Source of the DNA: SZUA-584 sp050943225
Lineage (GTDB): Bacteria; Bacillota; Clostridia; Christensenellales; SZUA-584
Assembly: GCA_050943225.1 (NCBI GenBank)
Contig: JBMNOT010000107.1
Location: 1-7,151 of the forward strand
Direction: 5' to 3'
Length of the DNA stretch: 7,151 nucleotides
Shown here: piece by piece, positions 1 to 5,243 of the stretch
Numbering within the stretch: the first letter of the stretch is position 1
Layout: each line of letters starts with the position of its first letter
The notes under the pieces: generated by a model
What the model was told of the DNA's origin: nothing
Databases searched by the model: none
The model's input: the letters and a program-made list of their open reading frames with translations, nothing else
Position numbers and translations under genes: made by a program

Positions 1-24
1 CCCAACACGTTTCTTCGCTGCCAT
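1..24 (-). CDS. Possible 5' end of a gene leaving the window (partial)
   Basis: On the minus strand an ATG at 24-22 opens a frame that stays open to the window edge and reads MAAKKRVG. A purine-rich stretch with tandem GGAAAAG-like units lies just upstream and could serve as a ribosome binding site, although no clean AGGAGG is present. Eight residues are too few to identify a family. The basic start is seen in several ribosomal and DNA-binding proteins but proves nothing. The start codon lies inside one arm of the inverted repeat at 19-56. This could equally be non-coding sequence. Confidence 0.2.
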
Positions 25-56
25 AGCTCTTTTCCGCCTTTTCCGTTACTATGGCA
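19..56. repeat. 8-bp perfect inverted repeat with a tandem 9-bp repeat in its loop
   Basis: TGCCATAG at 19-26 is the exact reverse complement of CTATGGCA at 49-56. The 22-nt loop contains CTTTTCCG twice (29-36 and 38-45), a 9-bp tandem period. There is no T-run on either side, so it does not look like a terminator. It could be an operator, or an RNA hairpin covering the start codon of the possible minus-strand gene at 1-24. Its function is unknown. Confidence 0.45.
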
Positions 57-104
57 ACATTCTACACCCGGTATTGGCCTATTTTACGGACTTGTCATTG
101 ATGA

Positions 105-134
105 TTCATCCTAATAGCCATAAATTAGTATAAT
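105..134 (+). promoter_or_regulatory. Candidate sigma-A promoter for the small AT-rich gene
   Basis: A perfect -10 hexamer TATAAT lies at 129-134. With 18-nt spacing the -35 position is TTCATC (105-110), only three of six matches to TTGACA. A better TTGTCA at 92-97 is too far upstream to pair with it. Transcription would begin near 141, which puts the upstream ATG at 133 outside the mRNA and supports the start at 166. Confidence 0.5.
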
Positions 135-165
135 GTTAACAAATAGCAAAATAAAGGTGTATTAT

Positions 166-546
166 ATGCTTAAATGGTTTGATAGTGACGATTTTATTAC
201 AGACATACCCCAAAAATATAAAGCTACATATGAACTCTGTATTTCCAGAATGTCTGCTGAAGAGCGCGATGCGATAGATGCTGAGCTGACAAGATTAATA
301 GAAAATAGTATAGCTGAAGGTTCAAATATTGTAACTTCCAGCTGGATACCAGGCAGAAGGTGGCAAAACACTGTATATATGCCGATATATGAGAAAGCAG
401 CACGAGGGAATGAGGAATTAGCCGCAAAGATATTTGGTCTAATCCTATATGAGCTAATCATTAACAGGCCTGAAAGTTGGTATTGTGGACGATTTGAGAA
501 AGATGGTATCCCTATTAAAGGTATTACATACTTTATAAAAAATTAA
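166..546 (+). CDS. Hypothetical protein, 126 aa, AT-rich
   Basis: I do not recognise this protein. The frame is open from 133, but ATG 166 is preferred. AAAGGTG at 153-159 gives a six-base spacing, while the 133 ATG has no ribosome binding site and overlaps a consensus -10 box. The 126-residue product is soluble in appearance, with no signal peptide and no clear membrane segment. An acidic, probably helical N-terminal half carries the segment SAEERDAIDAELTRLIE. A Trp/Tyr/Arg-rich core follows (SSWIPGRRWQNTVYMPIYEK, then ESWYCGRFEKDG). Only two cysteines are visible. Codons are AT-rich (AAA, ATA, TTA, GAA), in clear contrast to the GC-rich genes downstream, which suggests recent acquisition. 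It is monocistronic and converges on the response regulator gene, so nothing in its position links it to the hydrogenase operon. Confidence 0.75.
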   Translation: MLKWFDSDDFITDIPQKYKATYELCISRMSAEERDAIDAELTRLIENSIAEGSNIVTSSWIPGRRWQNTVYMPIYEKAARGNEELAAKIFGLILYELIINRPESWYCGRFEKDGIPIKGITYFIKN

Positions 547-596
547 AAATTAATATGGTTTATAAATCAAAGACATTATAACGTATAAATAAAAAG

Positions 597-628
597 AGCC
601 TTTCGTAAATTCGGAAGGCTTTTATTTT
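597..628. terminator. Bidirectional intrinsic terminator
   Basis: AGCCTTTCG (597-605) pairs with CGGAAGGCT (612-620) in a 9-bp stem with one T-G wobble and a six-base loop. A T-rich tract (620-628) follows on the plus strand. A-rich sequence (587-595) precedes it, giving a T-tract on the minus strand. It lies between two converging genes, the small protein gene ending at 546 and the response regulator ending at 643, and can stop transcription from both sides. Confidence 0.88.
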
Positions 629-642
629 GCTTGCGGGCACGC

Positions 643-1320
643 TCACGTCCTGAACATGTACCCGTACCCCCAGACGGTTTCGATGAAGTGGTGATACGGG
701 CGGATGCTCTCGCGCAGCGATTTGATGTGCGTGTCCACGGTGCGGTCGGTGCCGAAAAAATCCTCGCCCCACACTGCAGACAAAATAACCTCGCGGGAGA
801 GCGCCCGGTTGGGGTTCTGTGCGAGGTATAAAAGCAGGCTGTATTCGCGGGGGGTTAAGGATACCGGCTCGCCGTCCTTATACACCACGCGCGAGGCGGT
901 ATCGATACACAGCCCGTCGAATATGATGCGCCGCGGCGTATACGCGGCGTTGCCGGCGATGCGGCGCAGTATCACGCGCAGCCGCGCCATCAGTTCCTTG
1001 TAGGAAAACGGCTTGTAGACAAAATCGTCGATGCCGATGTCGTAGAATGACAGCGTTTCTTCCTCGTCGATGCGGCCGGATATCATCACGATGGGCAGGT
1101 CGGAAGACTTGCGTATCTGGCGGCAAACGTGCCAGGCGTCCAGCTCGGGCAGCCGTGATTCCATGATGACGATGCTGAATTCGTTGCGCCGGAACAGCTT
1201 CAAGGCCGCGATGCCGTCCGCCGCTTCCATGACGGCAAAGCCCTCGTGCGCAGCGTGGGTTTTGATAGACGTTCGGGTTTCCTGATCCGGGTCGATAACC
1301 AGCAGGCGCACTTGGTTCAT
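643..1320 (-). CDS. OmpR/PhoB-family response regulator with atypical receiver domain
   Basis: The 225-residue protein has the standard layout of a receiver domain (about 4-118) followed by a winged-helix DNA-binding domain (about 130-224). The winged helix is well conserved: SLTPREYSLLLYL at 154-166, RTVDTHIKSLRESI at 193-206 as the recognition region, and the closing VWGYGYMF. The receiver is degenerate. Where the family has the phosphorylated Asp (LD-x-x-LP), this protein has Glu54 (IMESRLP; codon GAA on the minus strand at 1161-1159). In the N-terminal acidic pocket the pattern is D10-P11-D12, with proline where PhoB has Asp10. The switch Ser81 (MISG) and Lys103 (YKPF) remain. Phosphorylation on Asp is therefore unlikely, and Glu54 may mimic the phosphorylated state. 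No histidine kinase gene lies beside it. GAGG at 1331-1328 supports the start at 1320. It is transcribed divergently from the hydrogenase operon, so it may regulate that operon; this is inference from position. Confidence 0.93.
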   Translation of the reverse strand: MNQVRLLVIDPDQETRTSIKTHAAHEGFAVMEAADGIAALKLFRRNEFSIVIMESRLPELDAWHVCRQIRKSSDLPIVMISGRIDEEETLSFYDIGIDDFVYKPFSYKELMARLRVILRRIAGNAAYTPRRIIFDGLCIDTASRVVYKDGEPVSLTPREYSLLLYLAQNPNRALSREVILSAVWGEDFFGTDRTVDTHIKSLRESIRPYHHFIETVWGYGYMFRT

Positions 1321-1364
1321 GGTTCAGCCTCGTTTCGCGGAGCAAGATAGGGAGTGTCACTATT

Positions 1365-1396
1365 TATATACTAGCGGATTGAATAAATAAATGCAA
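1365..1396 (-). promoter_or_regulatory. Candidate promoter of the response regulator gene
   Basis: Reading the minus strand, TTGCAT (1396-1391) is followed after 17 nt by TAGTAT (1373-1368), four of six matches to TATAAT. TATATA (1370-1365) overlaps it as an alternative. Both hexamers are imperfect, so this is a weak call based mainly on the AT-rich block and its position upstream of the gene. Confidence 0.3.
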
Positions 1397-1419
1397 GAGC
1401 ACAGCCGATTCGCCCGAAC

Positions 1420-1438
1420 TGTGATGAAATTGTGATGA
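1420..1438 (+). promoter_or_regulatory. Tandem TGTGATGA direct repeats, 11-bp period
   Basis: TGTGATGA occurs at 1420-1427 and again at 1431-1438, exactly 11 bp apart. OmpR/PhoB-family regulators typically bind head-to-tail half-sites with about this period, one monomer per half-site on the same DNA face. A regulator of that family is encoded next door and transcribed away from this region. That this is its binding site is inference. The pair lies roughly 110-120 bp upstream of the proposed hydC transcription start. Confidence 0.5.
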
Positions 1439-1489
1439 CTCCCATAACTAAACGGAGATTTGCATAAAAATTGGTGGCAAATTTGTTTC

Positions 1490-1522
1490 AAATTGTGATG
1501 AATTCTCATTTTTTTATCACAA
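1490..1522. promoter_or_regulatory. Third TGTGATGA copy and an inverted half-site near the hydrogenase promoter
   Basis: AAATTGTGATGA at 1490-1501 is a 12-bp exact repeat of 1427-1438. The distance is 63 bp, close to six helical turns. TTGTGAT (1493-1499) is also the exact inverse of ATCACAA (1516-1522), with a 16-nt gap. The third copy would lie near -45 and the inverted copy between the -35 and -10 positions of the candidate promoter at 1528-1536. Such placement suits transcription control, but the protein that binds here is not known. Confidence 0.45.
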
Positions 1523-1527
1523 ACCTT

Positions 1528-1536
1528 TGTTAAAAT
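1528..1536 (+). promoter_or_regulatory. Candidate extended -10 promoter of the hydrogenase operon
   Basis: TGTTAAAAT is an extended -10 element: TGn, then TAAAAT with five of six matches to TATAAT. No recognisable -35 is found 16-18 bp upstream, where the sequence is a T-run. That pattern is common at activator-dependent promoters and fits the TGTGATGA sites just upstream. Transcription would start near 1543, giving a leader of about 65 nt before hydC. Confidence 0.4.
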
Positions 1537-1598
1537 TATATCAGACTTACCGACATCATTATTTTACGCATCATTGTAAAACTGAAAATACGCGAATC

Positions 1599-1604
1599 AG
1601 GAGG
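1599..1604 (+). promoter_or_regulatory. Ribosome binding site that decides the hydC start
   Basis: A perfect AGGAGG lies six bases before ATG 1611 and three before ATG 1608. The spacing favours 1611. It argues against the much earlier in-frame TTG at 1527, which has no such site and would add residues unlike any NuoE protein. Confidence 0.8.
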
Positions 1605-1610
1605 GCTATG

Positions 1611-2117
1611 ATGAGCACCAAAACTGTTTCAGAACAGCGCTGCCCGGGCTGCGGCGACGACAAGTTTGCCGAGATTGCCAACGTCATCGACCTGTACCGC
1701 GGGAAGGAAGGGAGCCTGATTCAGGTTCTTCACCTGGCGCAGGAGATCTACGGCTGCCTGCCGCTGGAGCTGCAGACCTACATCGCCAGCGAGATGGGTA
1801 TTCCCGTCTCGGAAGTGTCCGGCGTGGTGACGTTCTACTCGTTTTTCTCCACCAAACCGCGCGGCAAGCACACCATCCGCGTGTGCCTGGGCACGGCGTG
1901 TTACGTGCGGGGCGGCAAGAAGATCGTGGAGAGCCTCAAGGAAAAGCTGGGCGTAGACATCGGGGGCACCACCGAGGACGGCCGGTTCACGTTCGAGGTG
2001 GCGCGCTGCATCGGCGCGTGCGGCCTGGCTCCCGCGATGATGATCGACGGCACGGTCTACAAGCAGGTCAACGTCAACCGCCTGGACTCCATTCTGGCCA
2101 AGTACAAGAACGAATAA
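1611..2117 (+). CDS. hydC: NuoE-like [2Fe-2S] subunit of NAD-linked [FeFe] hydrogenase (HydC type)
   Basis: The 168-residue protein matches the 24-kDa NuoE / HydC / HndA family, usually about 160 residues. A helical N-terminal part contains the typical SLIQVLHLAQEIYG (35-48) and SEVSGVVTFYSFF (67-79). The thioredoxin-like ferredoxin domain follows, with ligands Cys92-x4-Cys97 (VCLGTAC) and Cys133-x3-Cys137 (CIGAC). In related complexes this cluster sits next to the FMN of the NuoF-like subunit and takes part in electron transfer with NAD(H). The short N-terminus carries an extra CPGC pair (Cys11, Cys14), which could bind a metal but is not one of the family's cluster ligands. The gene is first in the operon, 12 bp from the next gene, and the product is predicted to be cytoplasmic. 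ATG 1608 is a possible alternative start, one codon upstream. Confidence 0.93.
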   Translation: MSTKTVSEQRCPGCGDDKFAEIANVIDLYRGKEGSLIQVLHLAQEIYGCLPLELQTYIASEMGIPVSEVSGVVTFYSFFSTKPRGKHTIRVCLGTACYVRGGKKIVESLKEKLGVDIGGTTEDGRFTFEVARCIGACGLAPAMMIDGTVYKQVNVNRLDSILAKYKNE

Positions 2118-2129
2118 GGGGGTGAGCGC

Positions 2130-5100
2130 ATGAAGAATACCGAGAAGATAAAAACCCTTCAGCAGCTGAATGCGGTGGAAAAAGAGTACCGCGACGAGCA
2201 GGAAAAATACCAGTACCGGGTTTACGTCTGCGCCGGCGCGGGCTGCATATCGTCCAACTGCGGCGCCGTGCGCGACGCCATCATCAGTGAGGTGGAGCGG
2301 CTGGGCCTTGCGGATAAGGTCCGCGTGTACGAGGCGGGCTGCATGGGCACGTGCGCGGTTGGGCCGGTGATGCTGGTTTTGCCCGACCGCACATTCTACA
2401 CTGAGCTCAGCGAGAAGAAAGCGCGCGAGATCGTGAGGACGCATCTTGCGGGCGGCCAGGTGGTGGAAAACTACACGTTCTTCGACCGCTCGGTGGGCAA
2501 ACACGTGCCGGTCATTGACGACATCGGCTTTTTCAAGCATCAGGTCAAAATCGCGCTGCGCAACTGCGGCGCCATCGAATACGGCAATATCCGGGCGTAC
2601 ATCGCCAGCGGCGGCTACGCGGCGGCGTACAAGGTGCTGCGCGAGATGACGCCGGAGCAGGTGGTGGCCGAGATGAAGACTGCGGGCCTCAAAGGCCGCG
2701 GCGGCGCCGGCTTCCCGACGGGCGTCAAGTGGGAAGCGGCGATGAAGCAGCAGAGCGACAAGAAATACATCGTGTGCAACGCCGACGAGGGCGACCCCGG
2801 CGCGTTCATGGACCGCAGCATCATCGAGGGCGACCCGCACACGGTGATCGAGGGCATGATGATCGGCGGTTACGCCATCGGAGCGACCACGGGCATTATC
2901 TACGTGCGCGCCGAATACCCGATAGCGGTGGAGCGCATGAAGGCGGCTATTGAGGAAGCGCGCAGCTGGGGCCTGCTGGGCGAGAACATATTCGGCAGCG
3001 GCTTTGACTTCGACATCGAAATCCGCATCGGCGCGGGCGCGTTTGTGTGCGGCGAGGAGACCGCGCTGATGGCGTCCATCGAGGGGCAGCGCGGCGAGCC
3101 GCGGCAGAAGCCGCCGTTCCCGTTCCAGCGCGGCCTGTTCGGCAAGCCGACGATTATCAACAACGTGGAGACTTTCGCCAGCGTGCCGGTGATACTCGCC
3201 AAGGGCGGCGAGTGGTACGCGCAGTTCGGTACCGAGAGCAGCAAGGGCACCAAGGTGTTCGCGCTGGCCGGCGACGTGGTGAACACCGGCATCGTGGAGG
3301 TGCCCATCGGCATACCGCTGGGCGAGATCATATTCAACATCGGCGGGGGCATACCGAACAAGAAGAAGTTCAAGGCGGCGCAGATCGGCGGGCCTTCGGG
3401 CGGCTGCGTGACCGCGCAGAACCTCAACGTGCCCACCGACTACGAGAGCCTGAAAGAGCTGGGCGCGATCATGGGCTCCGGCGGGCTCATCGTGATGAAC
3501 GAGGACACCTGCATGGTGGACACCGCGCGGTTCTTCATGGACTTCATACGCGACGAATCCTGCGGCAAGTGCACAGCCTGCCGCATCGGCACCAAGCGGA
3601 TGCTGGAAATCCTGGAGCGCATCACGCGAGGCGAAGGCGAAGAGGGCGACGTGAAGCTGCTCATAGAATTGGGCGAGACGATACAGGACACCGCGATGTG
3701 CGGCCTCGGGCAGACCGCGCCCAATCCAGTGCTGTCCACCATCAAATACTTCCGCGAGGAATACGACGAGCACATCCGCAACAAGTACTGCCGCGCGGGC
3801 GTGTGCTCCGAGCTGTTCGTGTCGCCGTGCGAGAACACTTGCCCGGCCAACGTCAACGTGCCCGGCTACATGGCGCTCATCGCGGCGGGGCGGTTTATCG
3901 ACGCGTACAACCTCATCCGCCAGGAGAACCCGTTCCCGGCGGTGTGCGGCCGCATCTGCACGCGGCCCTGCGAGAGGAAGTGCCGCCGCAACCAGCTGGA
4001 CGAGGCGCTGGCCATCTGCGACCTTAAGCGCTTTGTGGCGGACTACGCCATGAAGAACGAGAAATCCTACAAGCACGACATCGTGTTCCCCAAGAACGGC
4101 AAGAGGGTGTCCATCATCGGCGCGGGCGCTTCCGGCCTGACCTGTGGCTATTACCTGGCGCGGCTGGGCTACGAGGTGGACGTGTACGAAGCGCACAACT
4201 GCGCGGGCGGCGTACTGGCGTACGGCATACCGGAATACCGGCTGCCCAAGGACGTGCTGGACCATGAGGTGCGCCTGATTGAGCAGACCGGCGTGCGCAT
4301 ACACCTCAACACCGAGGTGGGCGAGGACATACTGTTCAAGGAGCTGCGCAACAATTCCGACGCCGTATACATCGCGACAGGCGCGCAGCTGCCGCAGAAG
4401 ATCAACATACCGGGCGAATCGCTGCCGGGCGTGATACACGGCATCAAGTTCCTAAAGCTCGCCAACACGCACCAGCCCACGGGCATGGGCGAAAACGTGG
4501 TGGTGATCGGCGGCGGCAACACCGCCATCGACTCGGCCCGCACCGCGCTGCGCCTGGGCGCGAAAAAAGTGACCATCATGTATCGCCGCACCATCGACAT
4601 GATGCCCGCTTACGAATCCGAAGTGCATGAGGCGCTGGCGGAAGGCATCGAGATCATGGAGCTGGCCGCGCCGGTGGGCATCATCATGGGCGAGAACGGC
4701 CGCGTAGCGCAGATCGAGTGCCTCAGGATGGAGCTGGGCGGCTTCGATTCGGGAGGACGCCGGCAGTTCACCGCGATATCCGACTCGCGCTTCAGGGTGG
4801 ACGCGGACACCGTGATACCCGCCGTCAGCCAGTACGCCGACTTCCCGTTCATCGGCAAGGACGAGATCGGCATCACGCGCTGGGGCACGTTCGTGCTGCA
4901 GGACAGCGAGTCGCAGATGACCACGATGCGCGGCGTGTTCGCGGGCGGCGACGTCACGCGCGGTCCGGACGAGGTGATACGCGCCATCGCGGACGGCAAG
5001 CGCGCCGCTGTCGCCATCGACAAGTACCTGGGCGGCAAGGGCGTGCTCAACAAGGGCGAGCCCATCGACATACCGGTGATCACCGACGAAGACGAGGTGA

Positions 5101-5237
5101 TCGCGCACGAGCGGTTCCCGGTGGATATGCTGGATCCCGAAACGCGTAAGCACTCCTTCGACGAGGTCAACCAGGGCTACCACAAGCTCAACGCCATCGC
5201 CGAAGCCATGCGCTGCTTACATTGCGAAAGGAGGTAA
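2130..5237 (+). CDS. hydB: NuoF-like hydrogenase subunit fused to a GltD/NfnB-like FAD-NAD(P) oxidoreductase
   Basis: The 1035-residue protein joins two enzymes in one open frame. Residues 28-110 form a thioredoxin-like [2Fe-2S] domain (Cys34, Cys39, Cys71, Cys75; Cys44 nearby). Residues 130-550 are a NuoF/HydB core: FMN/NADH motifs GRGGAGFPTGVKW (189-201), NADEGDPGAFMDR (217-229) and GAGAFVCGEETAL (301-313), then a [4Fe-4S] site with Cys478, Cys481, Cys484 and Cys524. His548, Cys554 and Cys559 follow the HydB-type CPAGVC pattern, with Arg in place of Pro. Instead of the usual C-terminal ferredoxin domain, a GltD-type iron-sulfur domain follows (SPCENTCP at 565-572; Cys606, 610, 614, 618). 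Next come an FAD fold (GAGASG 664-669), an NADP-binding fold (GGGNTA 794-799, with YRR 818-820 typical of NADPH users) and a closing FAD motif (VFAGGDVTRGPDEVIRAIADG, 936 onward). The protein ends RCLHCERR. A GGGGGT site at 2118-2123 supports the start. It probably moves electrons between NAD(H), NADP(H) and the hydrogenase. The fusion is read directly; the reaction is inference. Confidence 0.94.
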   Translation: MKNTEKIKTLQQLNAVEKEYRDEQEKYQYRVYVCAGAGCISSNCGAVRDAIISEVERLGLADKVRVYEAGCMGTCAVGPVMLVLPDRTFYTELSEKKAREIVRTHLAGGQVVENYTFFDRSVGKHVPVIDDIGFFKHQVKIALRNCGAIEYGNIRAYIASGGYAAAYKVLREMTPEQVVAEMKTAGLKGRGGAGFPTGVKWEAAMKQQSDKKYIVCNADEGDPGAFMDRSIIEGDPHTVIEGMMIGGYAIGATTGIIYVRAEYPIAVERMKAAIEEARSWGLLGENIFGSGFDFDIEIRIGAGAFVCGEETALMASIEGQRGEPRQKPPFPFQRGLFGKPTIINNVETFASVPVILAKGGEWYAQFGTESSKGTKVFALAGDVVNTGIVEVPIGIPLGEIIFNIGGGIPNKKKFKAAQIGGPSGGCVTAQNLNVPTDYESLKELGAIMGSGGLIVMNEDTCMVDTARFFMDFIRDESCGKCTACRIGTKRMLEILERITRGEGEEGDVKLLIELGETIQDTAMCGLGQTAPNPVLSTIKYFREEYDEHIRNKYCRAGVCSELFVSPCENTCPANVNVPGYMALIAAGRFIDAYNLIRQENPFPAVCGRICTRPCERKCRRNQLDEALAICDLKRFVADYAMKNEKSYKHDIVFPKNGKRVSIIGAGASGLTCGYYLARLGYEVDVYEAHNCAGGVLAYGIPEYRLPKDVLDHEVRLIEQTGVRIHLNTEVGEDILFKELRNNSDAVYIATGAQLPQKINIPGESLPGVIHGIKFLKLANTHQPTGMGENVVVIGGGNTAIDSARTALRLGAKKVTIMYRRTIDMMPAYESEVHEALAEGIEIMELAAPVGIIMGENGRVAQIECLRMELGGFDSGGRRQFTAISDSRFRVDADTVIPAVSQYADFPFIGKDEIGITRWGTFVLQDSESQMTTMRGVFAGGDVTRGPDEVIRAIADGKRAAVAIDKYLGGKGVLNKGEPIDIPVITDEDEVIAHERFPVDMLDPETRKHSFDEVNQGYHKLNAIAEAMRCLHCERR
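5227..5235 (+). promoter_or_regulatory. Ribosome binding site of hydA inside the end of hydB
   Basis: AAAGGAGGT overlaps the last codons of the upstream gene: its final two arginines are AGG AGG, followed by TAA. The ATG at 5244 lies nine bases after AGGAGG. The strong site and short spacing suggest translational coupling and tight stoichiometry of the two subunits. Confidence 0.8.
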
Positions 5238-5243
5238 CGCACT

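Noticed and set aside
133..165. ATG 133 as start of the small AT-rich protein
   Set aside because: It overlaps a consensus TATAAT and lacks a ribosome binding site, while ATG 166 has AAAGGTG at a proper distance.
878..1360. 160-codon minus-strand frame overlapping the response regulator
   Set aside because: It is an out-of-frame shadow of the response regulator gene with an Arg/His-rich translation and no recognisable domain.
1493..1522. Rex or CRP/FNR operator
   Set aside because: The half-sites TTGTGAT/ATCACAA resemble those of Rex and CRP-type proteins, but the 16-nt gap is much wider than the short spacer those dimers need. A redox regulator is attractive for a hydrogenase but is not supported by this spacing.
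1527..1610. Upstream TTG start extending hydC by 28 residues
   Set aside because: There is no ribosome binding site before 1527, the added residues are unlike NuoE proteins, and a perfect AGGAGG precedes ATG 1611. The proposed -10 element also overlaps this start.
1629..4439. 936-codon open frame on the minus strand opposite hydC and hydB
   Set aside because: It lies antisense to two genes with unmistakable motifs. Its His/Ala/Arg/Val-rich translation has no domain pattern, and it is the expected by-product of strong third-position GC bias.
2130..5237. Assembly artefact joining two genes
   Set aside because: The frame is continuous through the junction at about residues 545-580. The HydB-type CxAGVC motif runs directly into the GltD iron-sulfur domain with uniform codon use, and no stop, start or ribosome binding site is seen there.
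4080..5237. Glutamate synthase small subunit acting in ammonia assimilation
   Set aside because: The module has the GltD fold, but it is fused to a hydrogenase subunit and no large subunit is present. The same fold serves many other NAD(P)H-FAD-iron-sulfur enzymes such as NfnB.
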